Source: Streptomyces mayonensis (GTDB taxonomy: Bacteria; Actinomycetota; Actinomycetes; Streptomycetales; Streptomycetaceae). Taken from it: a stretch of DNA of 64,000 nt. Where the stretch lies: positions 1 through 64,000 of the forward strand of contig NZ_JACBYP010000037.1 of NCBI RefSeq assembly GCF_018982965.1, given 5' to 3'. A program made the translations under genes and the position numbers. The notes under the pieces were generated by a model that saw nothing but the letters and a program-made list of their open reading frames with translations, did no database searches and was not told the DNA's origin. This document shows, piece by piece, positions 42,789 through 51,630 of the stretch. Position 1 is the stretch's first letter. Each line of letters begins with the position of its first letter.

Positions 42789-43078
42789 TCGTCGCCTAGT
42801 GCCGTTCTGCCGTGATGTGGTGTGCCTGAGGCCGCCGGTCTGCTGTCTCGTTGCCGTCTGTTGTCGACCGTCTGCGTCGTCTGCATGGAGGTCCTTGTGA
42901 GCGTAGCGTGACTGGAGCGTCGCAATGCGCGAAGGACCGGGTGAGGGCCGTGCGCAGATACGTTCCGCTGGGCACCCCGCAGAGAGAACGACGATCGCTC
43001 CGCGTGATCACTCGAATACCTCAACTGCCGGGATTCCCACGGCCGTCGGGGTTCCCCCGGACGGCCGAACACGGTGCG
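42789..43078 (-). other. whiG leader and upstream short frame
   Basis: A 290-base gap separates dprA from whiG. On the lower strand AAGGACCTCC precedes an ATG at 42886 that opens MQTTQTVDNRRQRDSRPAAS and runs past the whiG start in another frame to 42638. No hairpin terminator is obvious after dprA here. The whiG promoter probably lies near 42900-42930 (TTGCGA, TACGCT), but spacing is short. Confidence 0.35.
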
Positions 43079-44389
43079 TCAGCACGGACTCCGGCCGTCG
43101 CGAACCGAGATCATCGTCTGGCGTGTCAACTTCCAGCCGTCGCCGTGTCGTTCGACGTAACCAAGTGCTCGAAGTTCGTACAGCCTCGCGATCGCGTCGT
43201 CCTGCGAGGTCTGCGCGCGGCGGGCCGCCTCGCCCGCGGTCACCGTGCCTCTTGCCGGGAGCCCGGCCAGCACCTGCCGGGTCCTGGCTTCCAGAAGGTC
43301 GGTGGGGAGCACCGGCCCGCGCCGTTCGGGTGGCAGTTCTCCCATGTCGCCGACCAGTTCGACGACCTCGGCGGCATCGCCGACGAGTACGGCGTCACCG
43401 CGCAGCAGTTCGTGCACTCCGGCGGAGAGCGCGCTGGTGGCCGGTCCGGGCACGCCCATCGTGTGCCGGCCGAGCCGCTGGGCCGCGCGGGCGGTGACCA
43501 GCGAACCGCTGCGGTAGGCGGCCTCGACGACCACGGTGCCGCGGGTGAGGGCGGCGATGACGCGGTTGCGCAGGACGAATCTGCTCGGTGTCGGGTGGTC
43601 GCCCGGTGGCAGTTCGCCGACGACCAGTCCCTGTTCGGCGATCCGGTTGATCAGTCCGGCGTGGCCGGGCGGGTAGGGGCGGTCGACGCCGCAGGCCAGG
43701 ACGGCGGCGGTGGCACCGCCCGCGCCGAGTGCGCCGCGGTGGGCGGCGCCGTCGATGCCGTAGGCGCCGCCGGAGACGACGACCCATCCACGTTCGGCGA
43801 GGCCGGCGGCGAGGGTGGCGGCCATGTGGGCGCCGTACTCGGTGCAGGCGCGGGCGCCGACGACGGCGACGGATCGCAGGGCCCACATGCGCAGGCTGGG
43901 TCCGCCCCGTACCCACAGTCCGAGCGGCCGGGCGTCCGCGAGGTCGTCGAGCTGTGCGGGCCATTCGGCGGTCCCGGGCGTCACGAAGCGCACCCCTGCG
44001 GCCCGCGCGACGGCGAGGTCGCGGCGGGGGTCGGCCCTGCTCGCGCGGGCACACAGGCCCGCCCACCGTTTTCTGCTCACGCCCGGCAGCGGGGGGCCGC
44101 CCTCGCGCAGCCGACGTACCACCTCGGTGGCGCCCCGCTCCCGTACCCACCGTCCGCCGGTCTCGTCGCCGGGTTCGACGACCCGGGTGAGGAAGACCCG
44201 CGCGAGCAGCCGGCTGTCCGCGGTGTCGCCGGGTGCGCCGTCCTCCGGGGCGCCGCGGCTCTCCACCGGACCGCCCCCGGCCGGGTGGGCCTCGGCCCCG
44301 GCGGGCACGGCGGCGGGTCCCGTGCCGGCGGGCACGGTGTCGTCGCGGAAGGGGGTGCCCTCTCCCGCCGGGGCGTCGTCCCCGGTCAC
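43079..44389 (-). CDS. dprA: DNA-processing protein DprA
   Basis: The 436-residue protein has the DprA Rossmann core: SVAVVGARACTEYG (near residue 185), GWVVVSGGAYGIDGAAHRGA, VLACGVDRPYPPGH and RFVLRNRVIAALTRGTVVVEA, ending in a winged-helix domain (DDAIARLYELRALGYVE). DprA loads RecA on incoming single-stranded DNA. GTG at 44389 overlaps the comM-type gene stop by four bases (GTGA). A Pro/Gly-rich head of about 60 residues precedes the usual N-terminus. It is the last gene of the long leftward run from rpsP. Confidence 0.92.
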   Translation of the reverse strand: MTGDDAPAGEGTPFRDDTVPAGTGPAAVPAGAEAHPAGGGPVESRGAPEDGAPGDTADSRLLARVFLTRVVEPGDETGGRWVRERGATEVVRRLREGGPPLPGVSRKRWAGLCARASRADPRRDLAVARAAGVRFVTPGTAEWPAQLDDLADARPLGLWVRGGPSLRMWALRSVAVVGARACTEYGAHMAATLAAGLAERGWVVVSGGAYGIDGAAHRGALGAGGATAAVLACGVDRPYPPGHAGLINRIAEQGLVVGELPPGDHPTPSRFVLRNRVIAALTRGTVVVEAAYRSGSLVTARAAQRLGRHTMGVPGPATSALSAGVHELLRGDAVLVGDAAEVVELVGDMGELPPERRGPVLPTDLLEARTRQVLAGLPARGTVTAGEAARRAQTSQDDAIARLYELRALGYVERHGDGWKLTRQTMISVRDGRSPC

Positions 44390-46008
44390 CGGGAGGCTCC
44401 GAGAGCCATCGGTACGCCCCTGGGGACTCCGGTGCGCAGTTGGAGGGCCAGCGCGACGTCGGTGGCGTCCGGGCGGTCGTGGCCGACGAGGTCGGCGACG
44501 GTCCAGGCGACGCGGAGCACCCGGTCGAGGCCCCGGGCGGTGAGCACGCCCCGCTCCAGGCTGCGTTCCGCGTCCTCCAGGGCGCCCGGGGCGGCGTGCC
44601 AGCGGCTGCGCAGCTCCCGGCCGGGCACCTCGCTGTTGGACAGCCACGGGGTGCCCGTGAGGCGTGCGGCAGCCCGTTCCCGGGCCGCCCGTACCCGGTC
44701 GGCAACGACCGTGGTGGCGTCGCCCCGGCTGCCGCTGCCGGCGAGCTGGCTGCGGGTGACCCGGTCCACCTCGACGCGGAGGTCGACCCGGTCGAGCAGT
44801 GGCCCGGAGAGCCTGGCCTGGTACCGGCGGATCGCCGAGGGCGGGCACTCGCACAGGTCCTCCTTCCGGGAGAACCGTCCGCACGGGCAGGGGTTGGCTG
44901 CGAGCACCATGAGGAACCGTGCGGGGAAGCGGACCACGCCCGCGCTGCGCGCGATGACGACGTGGCCGGACTCCAGGGGCTGGCGCAGGGCGTCGAGTGC
45001 GTGGCTGCTGAATTCCGGTGTCTCGTCGAGGAACAGGACGCCGCGGTGGGCCAGTGAGACGGCTCCGGGCCGTGCGAAGCCGGGGCCGCCTCCGACCAGG
45101 GCCTGCATGGTGGCGGAGTGGTGCGGTGCGCAGTACGGGGCGGTGTCGATCAGGGGCCGGCCCGGGGGCAGCAGGCCGGCCACGGAGTGGACCGCGGTGA
45201 CCTCCAGGGACTCCGCGCGGCAGAGCCGGGGCAGGACGGCGGGCAGGCGTTCGGCGAGCATGGTTTTTCCGGCGCCCGGCGGGCCCTCGAGGAAGAGGTG
45301 GTGGCCGCCGGCCGCGGCGACCTCCACCGCTGTGCGTGCCGACTCCTGGCCCACGACGTCGGCGAGGTCGTGTTCGTGCTGTGCCGCGCCCATGCCGTAC
45401 ATCCCGGTGGCGGCGCCCGTGCCGGGCATGCGCAGGCCCGCGAGGAGCGGATCGGGACGGCCCTGTTCGTCGTGTGGCTCCTCGGGGACCGGTTCGTCGG
45501 CGAGGACGGCGATCAGCTGGCGCAGGCTGCGCACGCCGAGCACCGAGATTCCGGGCACCAGCGAGGCCTCGGCGGCCGCGCACTCGGGCACGACCACCTG
45601 TTCGTAGCCGGCTTCCGCCGCGGCCAGTACGGCCGGGAGGATGCCGCGCACCGGTCGTACCCGGCCGTCCAGGCCCAGCTCTCCGATCATCACGATGTCG
45701 GCGAGTACGCGCGGGTCGATCCGTTCGGCAGCGCCGAGGACGGCCGCGGCGACGGCCAGGTCGAACCCGCTGCCGCTCTTGGGCACGGAGGCCGGGCTGA
45801 GTCCCACCGTGAGCTTCTTCTGCGGCCATTCGGCGCCGGAGTTCACCACGGCGGCCCGCACCCGGTCCCGGCTCTCGGTGAGGCTCTTGTCCGGCAGCCC
45901 GACCAGCGTGAACGCCGCCACGCCCGGTTCGAGGTCGGCCTGTACTTCGACGACCACGCCCTCGACGCCGACGAGCGCCACCGAGCACGTGCGCGCGAAC
46001 GCCATCAC
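44386..46008 (-). CDS. comM: YifB-family Mg chelatase-like AAA ATPase (ComM)
   Basis: The 540-residue protein has an N-terminal Lon-protease-like domain (VGLPDKSLTESRDRVRAAV, PKSGSGFDLAVA) and an AAA domain with Walker A EGPPGAGKTMLAERL (near residue 242) and Walker B GVLFLDETPEF, plus a zinc-like Cys cluster NPCPCGRF...CECPP. ComM/YifB is a branch-migration helicase promoting uptake of heterologous DNA. GTG 46008 or ATG 46005 starts it; both overlap the yraN stop. Coupled with dprA, it makes a DNA-recombination pair. Confidence 0.9.
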   Translation of the reverse strand: MMAFARTCSVALVGVEGVVVEVQADLEPGVAAFTLVGLPDKSLTESRDRVRAAVVNSGAEWPQKKLTVGLSPASVPKSGSGFDLAVAAAVLGAAERIDPRVLADIVMIGELGLDGRVRPVRGILPAVLAAAEAGYEQVVVPECAAAEASLVPGISVLGVRSLRQLIAVLADEPVPEEPHDEQGRPDPLLAGLRMPGTGAATGMYGMGAAQHEHDLADVVGQESARTAVEVAAAGGHHLFLEGPPGAGKTMLAERLPAVLPRLCRAESLEVTAVHSVAGLLPPGRPLIDTAPYCAPHHSATMQALVGGGPGFARPGAVSLAHRGVLFLDETPEFSSHALDALRQPLESGHVVIARSAGVVRFPARFLMVLAANPCPCGRFSRKEDLCECPPSAIRRYQARLSGPLLDRVDLRVEVDRVTRSQLAGSGSRGDATTVVADRVRAARERAAARLTGTPWLSNSEVPGRELRSRWHAAPGALEDAERSLERGVLTARGLDRVLRVAWTVADLVGHDRPDATDVALALQLRTGVPRGVPMALGASR

Positions 46009-46367
46009 GCCACCCCCCGGGCGTGCTCGACCACCGGGGCGCCGCGCTGCGGGAGGATTACGCCGACCAGGTCGATGCGGACGCCGCCGGGCGGGGCTCC
46101 TCCGTGGGTCTGGATCCAGCGCTCGGCGAGCCGCCGCAGCCGGTCGGCCTTGTCGGGGGTCACCGCGGCCATCGGGTGCTCGAAGGAGCCGCTCCTGCGT
46201 GTCTTGACCTCGCAGACGACCAGGACGTCCCCGTCCCGGGCCACGATGTCGATCTCGCCGGTCCTGCCACAGCGCCAGTTGCGCTCCAGGACCGTCATCC
46301 CGGCCCCCGTCAGCCTGCGGGCGGCGAGTGTCTCGCCGTACCTTCCCAGCGCGCTTCGTGCGTTCAT
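46005..46367 (-). CDS. yraN: YraN/UPF0102 endonuclease-like protein
   Basis: The 120-residue protein has the UPF0102 fold: GRYGETLAARRLTGAGMTVL, WRCGRTGEIDIVARDGDVLV and VCEVKTRRSGSFEHP, giving the E...D...ExK nuclease-like arrangement. Function is not established. ATG at 46367 follows GGAGG at about ten bases. It comes before comM and dprA in the same transcript. Confidence 0.9.
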   Translation of the reverse strand: MNARSALGRYGETLAARRLTGAGMTVLERNWRCGRTGEIDIVARDGDVLVVCEVKTRRSGSFEHPMAAVTPDKADRLRRLAERWIQTHGGAPPGGVRIDLVGVILPQRGAPVVEHARGVA

Positions 46368-46495
46368 GTCGGCACCACCTCCGGCGCCAACGATGAGGGC
46401 GGCTGGGCGAGCCGTTGGATCTTGGTGCACGGCCGGTCGACTGTGGACAACCTTGTCACCCACACAGGTGGGGGTCATGGGCCGCCCGGCGGACG

Positions 46496-46804
46496 TCAGC
46501 CTCCGGGGAGCTCCAGGTCGCTCTTGTTCAGCTCCTCAATGTTCACGTCCTTGAACGTCAAGACGCGCACCTGCTTGACGAACCTGGCCGGCCGGTACAT
46601 GTCCCACACCCAGGCGTCAGCCATGGAGACCTCGAAGAACACCTCGCCCTGGACCGAGTGCACCTGCATCTCGTAGTCGTTGGTGAGGTAGAAACGCCGT
46701 TCGGTCTCGATCACGTATTTGAACAGACCGACGACGTCGCGGTACTCCCGGTAGAGCTTGAGCTCCATCTCGGTCTCGTACTTCTCGAGGTCCTCGGCGC
46801 TCAT
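46496..46804 (-). CDS. DUF2469 protein
   Basis: The 102-residue acidic protein, MSAEDLEKYETEMELKLYRE onward, is a near-invariant actinobacterial family of unknown function. FYLTNDYEMQVHSVQGEVFF and WVWDMYRPARFVKQVRVLTF are its hallmark segments. Its place between the signal peptidase/NUDIX genes and yraN is conserved across actinobacteria. Confidence 0.93.
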   Translation of the reverse strand: MSAEDLEKYETEMELKLYREYRDVVGLFKYVIETERRFYLTNDYEMQVHSVQGEVFFEVSMADAWVWDMYRPARFVKQVRVLTFKDVNIEELNKSDLELPGG

Positions 46805-46860
46805 GGCATGTTCCCCTTCAGCCGTGCGGTCCCCCCATTGTGCGCCAGTGCCGCGCGCCC

Positions 46861-47385
46861 CTAGACGATTTCCGTGTCCAGGGCCACCGGCCCGGCCGGG
46901 GGACCTTCGTCGAGCAGCGTGCGCAGCAGCCCGGCGAGTCTGGTCGGATACACCGTCTCATGTGCCCGGGTCAGTTCCTCACACGTCCACCAGCGCGCTC
47001 CGGCGACGGTGCGCCGCTCCAGCTCGGTGAGGCCGGCGGCCTCGGTCGCGGTCTGCGTGGTCCGCGCCAGGTAGTACCACTCGTCCTGGTCCCAGCGGCG
47101 GCCCGCGAAGGGAAAGGAGCACCTGCGGCGCCACAGCACGGGCCCCAGCTCGATGTCGGTGATGCCGGTCTCCTCGACGAGTTCCCGCCGGGCGGCCTCC
47201 TCACGGGTCTCGTCGCCCTCCACTCCCCCGCCGGGGGTGAACCACCAGTCGTCGGCCGGATCGTCCGGCTCGTGGCCGTGCAGCAGCAGGATGCGGTCCT
47301 CGGGGTCGAGGAGCACGACCCGTGCCACCCTGCGCAGCCCGCCCTCGTAGGTGTCCCGCCCCGCCGGGGTCGCCTCAACGCCCAC
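46861..47385 (-). CDS. NUDIX hydrolase
   Basis: The 174-residue protein has a complete Nudix box: GGVEGDETREEAARRELVEE then TGI (near residues 53-75), with the metal-binding Glu residues intact. It should cleave a nucleoside diphosphate linked to X. It starts at a GTG 11 bases inside the end of sipZ, so the two are coupled. Substrate is unknown. Confidence 0.9.
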   Translation of the reverse strand: MGVEATPAGRDTYEGGLRRVARVVLLDPEDRILLLHGHEPDDPADDWWFTPGGGVEGDETREEAARRELVEETGITDIELGPVLWRRRCSFPFAGRRWDQDEWYYLARTTQTATEAAGLTELERRTVAGARWWTCEELTRAHETVYPTRLAGLLRTLLDEGPPAGPVALDTEIV

Positions 47386-48151
47386 CCGCGGCCTCCGTTC
47401 CGCGCCGGGCCCGGGACTCCGCTGCCCGCTTGGCGACCGGGCCGTAGGCGGCGCCGCCCAGGATCAGCACGGCCCCGCCGGTCACCAGCGCCACGACCGT
47501 CCACAACGGGCCCGGCGAGGAGAGGCCGCCCAGGGCTTCGAAGCCGGTCGGCCGCTCGAGCATGCCGTTCATCGGCCAGACCACGGCGTCGACGCGGGCG
47601 TCGACGGCACCCCGTGACACCGTGCCGCCGGCGGCGTCGGTGAGGTGGGCGGTGGAGTCCACGGAGTTGCCGCGCTCGTCGCCGAGCAGGAAGAGGCGGC
47701 CCTCCGGGACGCTCACGGTCTGGAAGTCGCTGATCTCGGCCGGCGTCCCGGCAGGCAGGTACGGCTCGTCGATGACCTTGCCGTTGACCTTCAGCTTGCC
47801 CTTCTGGCAGCAGGAGACGGTGTCCCCGCCGACCGCGACGACCCGCTTGACCATCGGGGCGTTGGCCCAGGTCGCGTCCTTGAACACGACGACGTCGCCG
47901 CGCCGGACGTCGGCGCCGTCCACACGTTCGGCCAGCACCCGGTCGCCCACGGCGATCGTCGGCGCCATCGAGCTGGTGGGCACGGTGTAGGGCCGGTAGA
48001 CCACGGCTCCCCAGGCGAATCCGCCGAGGAACAGCACCAGTCCCAGCGCCACGGCGAGTCCCGACAGCCGTTGCCCGGTCCGGCTACCCACCGGGGCCTT
48101 CTTCGCGCCGCCGCTGCGCGGGGCCGTACGTGTCGTGCTCTCGCCACCCAT
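47375..48151 (-). CDS. sipZ: Type I signal peptidase SipZ
   Basis: The 258-residue peptidase has an N-terminal anchor (LAVALGLVLFLGGFAWGAVV), the catalytic Ser in YTVPTSSMAPTI (near residue 62), the general-base Lys in APMVKRVVAVGGD (near 104) and the box GDERGNSVDS. A second hydrophobic segment near the C-terminus (PLWTVVALVTGGAVLILGGA) provides another anchor. Fourth in a set of four tandem signal peptidases, it cleaves Sec and Tat signal peptides outside the membrane. ATG at 48151 is preferred to one 30 bases upstream. Confidence 0.92.
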   Translation of the reverse strand: MGGESTTRTAPRSGGAKKAPVGSRTGQRLSGLAVALGLVLFLGGFAWGAVVYRPYTVPTSSMAPTIAVGDRVLAERVDGADVRRGDVVVFKDATWANAPMVKRVVAVGGDTVSCCQKGKLKVNGKVIDEPYLPAGTPAEISDFQTVSVPEGRLFLLGDERGNSVDSTAHLTDAAGGTVSRGAVDARVDAVVWPMNGMLERPTGFEALGGLSSPGPLWTVVALVTGGAVLILGGAAYGPVAKRAAESRARRGTEAAGGR

Positions 48152-48258
48152 GGAGCGGCACCTTACCCGGCGGTACCCCATGGGTCAGCCCCCTCCGGAG
48201 GCCGGAAGGGGCTGTTCCGCTCGGCTGCCGCCGACGGTCGTACGTCCGACGGGACGCC

Positions 48259-49248
48259 TCAGCGGGTTTCGGCGGGGGCGGCGCGCCGGCGGCGCCACCA
48301 GACCACCGGCACCGCTCCGGCGAGGGCCAGGCCCTGGGGCGCGACCGACAGCGCGGCGGCCGACGCACGGGCCTGCAGCCCGTCCTGGCCGAAGGTCTCC
48401 GGGACGGGCAGGGTGCCCCAGCGGTTCATCGGCCAGGCGACCACGATGGCGCGGCCGACGACCTCGTCCACGGGGACCATGCCGCCGTTCTTGTCGGACT
48501 GGTTGTAGCGCGAGTCCCGGGAGTTCTGCCGGTGGTCGCCCATGACCCAGATTTTGCCCTCGGGCACCGTGACCTTGAACCGGCCGCCCTGCTCGTCGTC
48601 CGAGCACGGCGTGTTGCCCGCGTAGACGTACGGCTCGTTCAGCGCCTTGCCGTTGACCTTGAGCGGGCCGGTCTTGTTGCACTCGACGGTGTCGCCGCCG
48701 ACGCCGATGACACGCTTGATCAGGTCCTTCTCGTCCGCGGACGGCATCAGGCCGATCCAGCTGAGGACCGTCTGCAGCGCGTTCGGGTCGGGCGTCGGCT
48801 CGCCCGCCAGCCAGTTGTCCGGGTCGTGGAAGACGACGACCTCGCCGCGCTCGGGTTCCGACCCGAACCAGGGGGTCAGTTTGTCGACCAGGACCCGGTC
48901 ACCGATCTGCAGGGTGTTCTCCATCGAGGACGACGGAATCGAGAACGCCTGCACCAGGAACGTCTTGATCAGCAGGGCGAGGACCAGCGCGATGCCGATC
49001 AGGATCGGCAGCTCCTTCCAGAAGGAGCGCTGCTTCTTGGCCGGGGCGGGCGTCGCGGGAGGCGTCCCGCCCACCCCCTCGTGCTGGGTCCCGCCGTTCT
49101 GTCCGCCGGTCACCCTGCCGTCCTCTGCTCCGTAGCCGTACCCGGAGTCCGGTGGGCCGTCCGGGGCCGGACCGGCCGTCTCCTCGGGGCGTCCGCGGTT
49201 CTCCTCGCCGTCGTGTCCGGACCGTGCGCCAACCGCCACATCCCCCAC
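48259..49248 (-). CDS. sipY: Type I signal peptidase SipY
   Basis: The 329-residue peptidase has a long Gly/Pro-rich cytoplasmic head (about 1-75), one membrane helix (LPILIGIALVLALLIKTFLV), the catalytic Ser in IPSSSMENTL, Lys in DLIKRVIGVGGD and GDHRQNSRDSRYN. The tail has a hydrophobic segment followed by RRRR. GTG follows AAGGAG. In S. lividans SipY is a major peptidase; the same is assumed here. The sipX reading frame extends across the first third of this gene. Confidence 0.93.
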   Translation of the reverse strand: MGDVAVGARSGHDGEENRGRPEETAGPAPDGPPDSGYGYGAEDGRVTGGQNGGTQHEGVGGTPPATPAPAKKQRSFWKELPILIGIALVLALLIKTFLVQAFSIPSSSMENTLQIGDRVLVDKLTPWFGSEPERGEVVVFHDPDNWLAGEPTPDPNALQTVLSWIGLMPSADEKDLIKRVIGVGGDTVECNKTGPLKVNGKALNEPYVYAGNTPCSDDEQGGRFKVTVPEGKIWVMGDHRQNSRDSRYNQSDKNGGMVPVDEVVGRAIVVAWPMNRWGTLPVPETFGQDGLQARASAAALSVAPQGLALAGAVPVVWWRRRRAAPAETR

Positions 49249-50221
49249 GCCAACTCCTTACTCTCTGCCACCGCCTGCCCCGTACGCGGCGCAGGCCCAC
49301 CACTCCCATAACGAGCGGGAGTTCCGCAGGGGTCGGGAGCTGAATCATCGCGTTCGGATCGTAGGGGGCAACCCTATGCGACAGCCGGGGAGCGGCGGTC
49401 GAACCGGACACCGAGTCGGACACGGACGCATACGTTTTCGGTTCGTCCAGCGTGGTCCAGTGACCGAACGGCCAGGCGATCACCATGGCCCTCCCCACCA
49501 CCTCGTCCTGGGACACCGTGCCGAAGTCGGTCTCCTGGTGGGCGCGGGAGTCGGCGGAGTTGGACCGGTGGTCGCCCATCACCCACAGCCGCCCCTCGGG
49601 GACGGTGACGTCGAACGGCGTCCTGGACGGAGTGTCGCCGGGGTAGAGGTAGTCCTCGTTCAGGGGTACGCCGTTGACGGTGACCCGGCCCTGGGTGTCG
49701 CAGCACTTGACCTTGTCCCCTCCCACGCCGACGACGCGTTTGATCAGGTCCTTCTCGTCGTCGGAGGGCAGCAGCCCGATGAACGCGAGGCCTTCCTTGA
49801 CCTGCTTGACGACGACCGGGTCGTCCTTCTTGGTGGTCTGCTCGCCCGCCAGCCAGCCGCCCGGGTCGCGGAAGACGACGACGTCGCCCCGCTGCGGTTC
49901 GGAACCGAACCACGGGGTGAGCTTGTCCACCAGCACCCGGTCGCCGATCTGGATGGTCTGCTCCATCGAGCCCGACGGGATCACGAACGCCTGGACGAGG
50001 AACGTCTTCAGGACCAGCGCTATCAGGACGGCGACGCCGATGAGGAGAGGGATCTCCTTGACGGCACCGCGCCTGCGGCGCCGTTTGACCTTGCGCTGGA
50101 GCTTGCGCCGCTCGGCGCGGGAACGGCCGCCGGACGGTGCGGCGGCGCGCCGGGAACCGGTGGGCAGCAGGTTCTCCGCGGGGCTGCTGGGTGCTCCACG
50201 CGGTTTGCCCCGGCTACCCAT
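48899..50221 (-). CDS. sipX: Type I signal peptidase SipX (reading frame runs into sipY)
   Basis: The first 300 or so residues are a normal peptidase: basic head, helix EIPLLIGVAVLIALVLKTFL, catalytic Ser in IPSGSMEQTI, Lys in DLIKRVVGVGGD and GDHRSNSADSRAH. S. lividans SipX is about 320 residues (from memory), but here the frame stays open to 48899, giving 440 residues with a 120-residue Arg/Gly-rich tail antiparallel to no known domain and overlapping sipY by 350 bases. A TAA at 49258 just before sipY is one base out of frame. A one-base indel (mutation or sequencing error) is likely. ATG at 50221 overlaps the sipW stop. Confidence 0.85.
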   Translation of the reverse strand: MGSRGKPRGAPSSPAENLLPTGSRRAAAPSGGRSRAERRKLQRKVKRRRRRGAVKEIPLLIGVAVLIALVLKTFLVQAFVIPSGSMEQTIQIGDRVLVDKLTPWFGSEPQRGDVVVFRDPGGWLAGEQTTKKDDPVVVKQVKEGLAFIGLLPSDDEKDLIKRVVGVGGDKVKCCDTQGRVTVNGVPLNEDYLYPGDTPSRTPFDVTVPEGRLWVMGDHRSNSADSRAHQETDFGTVSQDEVVGRAMVIAWPFGHWTTLDEPKTYASVSDSVSGSTAAPRLSHRVAPYDPNAMIQLPTPAELPLVMGVVGLRRVRGRRWQRVRSWRGGCGGWRTVRTRRRGEPRTPRGDGRSGPGRPTGLRVRLRSRGRQGDRRTERRDPARGGGRDASRDARPGQEAALLLEGAADPDRHRAGPRPADQDVPGAGVLDSVVLDGEHPADR

Positions 50222-51098
50222 CGGCGCTCTCGGACCGGCGCGCGCCGCCGGCCACCGCACCGAACGGCCCACCGGCCACCGCACCGGCTCGCCCACCGAC
50301 CACCGCGCCGGCCTGCACACCCTCTCCCTCGCCGGCCTGCGTACCGGCTCCGGTGCCGGCCCGCGCACCCGCTCCCGTGCCGGTCTGTGTGCCGGCTTCC
50401 GCGTCGGGCACGCGCGCGTAGGCGTCGGGGCGGTCGAGGTGGGTGGCGTGGCCGACGGGCCAGACGATCCAGTCGGCGCGGCCGATCAGCCGGTCCACCG
50501 GGATCATGCCGCCGCCCGGCGAGCCCAGGTGGTCGCGTGAGTCGCTGGAGCCGGACCGGTGGTCACCGAGGACGAAGAGGGTGCCGTCGGGTACGACGAC
50601 GTCGAAGCCGACCGTGGACGGGCCGTCACCCGGATACAGGAACGCCGACTCGTCGACCGACTGCCCGTTCACCCGGATCCTCCCCTCCCTGTCGCAGCAC
50701 ATCACGTGGTCCCCGCCCACACCGACAACGCGTTTGATGTAGTCGCCGTGCCCGAAGAGCCCGGTTCCGTCGAAGACGACGATGTCGCCCCGCTGCGGCC
50801 GCCCATCGAAACGGTACGCCAACTTGTTTACGAGAACCCGGTCGCCGATCCTCAATCCGCGCTCCATGGAACCGCTCGGAATCTGGAACGGCTTGAGCAC
50901 GAAGGTGCTGACCAGCAGCAGGAACAGGAGCAGCACCAGGAGCGTCACGGTGATCCGGCCGCCCGGCACCCAGTCCGTGATGCGCCCCGCCAACGCGGAA
51001 CGCGACCGTTCCTCCGGGCCCTCCGGATCCGAGGGCTGCTCGGATCCGGAGGAACGGGAGGAGCGGTCGCGCTCCGTGGGCTGTGTTTCGGTGTCCAT
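50214..51098 (-). CDS. sipW: Type I signal peptidase SipW
   Basis: The 294-residue peptidase has a Ser/Glu/Arg-rich head, one membrane helix (ITVTLLVLLLFLLLVSTFVL), the catalytic Ser in IPSGSMERGL (near residue 76), Lys in GDYIKRVVGVGGD and GDHRSGSSDSRDH. The tail beyond residue 235 is a Gly/Ala/Thr repeat (GTQTGTGAGARAGTGAGTQA) without a second membrane helix, encoded by repetitive DNA at about 50260-50400; relatives are usually shorter. First of four tandem peptidases, 45 bases after rplS. Confidence 0.92.
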   Translation of the reverse strand: MDTETQPTERDRSSRSSGSEQPSDPEGPEERSRSALAGRITDWVPGGRITVTLLVLLLFLLLVSTFVLKPFQIPSGSMERGLRIGDRVLVNKLAYRFDGRPQRGDIVVFDGTGLFGHGDYIKRVVGVGGDHVMCCDREGRIRVNGQSVDESAFLYPGDGPSTVGFDVVVPDGTLFVLGDHRSGSSDSRDHLGSPGGGMIPVDRLIGRADWIVWPVGHATHLDRPDAYARVPDAEAGTQTGTGAGARAGTGAGTQAGEGEGVQAGAVVGGRAGAVAGGPFGAVAGGARRSESADG

Positions 51099-51143
51099 CG
51101 GGGCCAGATGTTATCCGGCCCCGGAGCGGACCTCGGAAAGCGC

Positions 51144-51494
51144 TCAGCTCTCGCGCTTCTCCTTGATCTTCGCCGCCTTGCCGCGCAGCTCGCGCAGGTA
51201 GTACAGCTTGGCGCGGCGGACGTCACCCTTGGTGACGAGCTCGATCTTCTCCACGATCGGGGTGTGCACCGGGAAGGTGCGCTCGACGCCGACGGAGAAG
51301 GAGACCTTGCGGACCGTGAAGGTCTCGCGCACGCCGGCGCCCTGGCGGCGGATGACGACGCCCTTGAACTGCTGCACACGGGAGCGGTTGCCCTCGATGA
51401 CGCGCACGTGGACGTTGACGGTGTCGCCCGGGCGGAAGGCCGGGACGTCGCTGCGCAGCGACGCGGCGTCGACGGAGTCGAGCAGGTGAGACAT
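51144..51494 (-). CDS. rplS: 50S ribosomal protein L19
   Basis: The 116-residue protein, MSHLLDSVDAASLRSDVPAF onward, has the L19 motifs FRPGDTVNVHVRVIEGNRSR and VQQFKGVVIRRQGAGVRETF. It sits at the 30S-50S interface. ATG at 51494 fits the family; a GTG 27 bases upstream adds nine residues without a ribosome binding site. It is between trmD and sipW in the conserved order. Confidence 0.97.
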   Translation of the reverse strand: MSHLLDSVDAASLRSDVPAFRPGDTVNVHVRVIEGNRSRVQQFKGVVIRRQGAGVRETFTVRKVSFSVGVERTFPVHTPIVEKIELVTKGDVRRAKLYYLRELRGKAAKIKEKRES

Positions 51495-51630
51495 TTCGTC
51501 TGCTTTCTTCGCTGATGCCACAGGTCATCAACGGAAACTAGGTGTATCGGAATCAGTGCCGTGCGGGTCGGGACGGGCGTCGTCTCCCCCTGTGGCAGGG
51601 GCGCGCTCCGGACGGACGCACAACAGCCGC

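Noticed and set aside
43079..45988. 969-residue leftward frame taken as one protein
   Set aside because: Only its last 436 residues are DprA; the first part is a wrong-frame reading of comM. The GTGA overlap at 44389 marks the true start.
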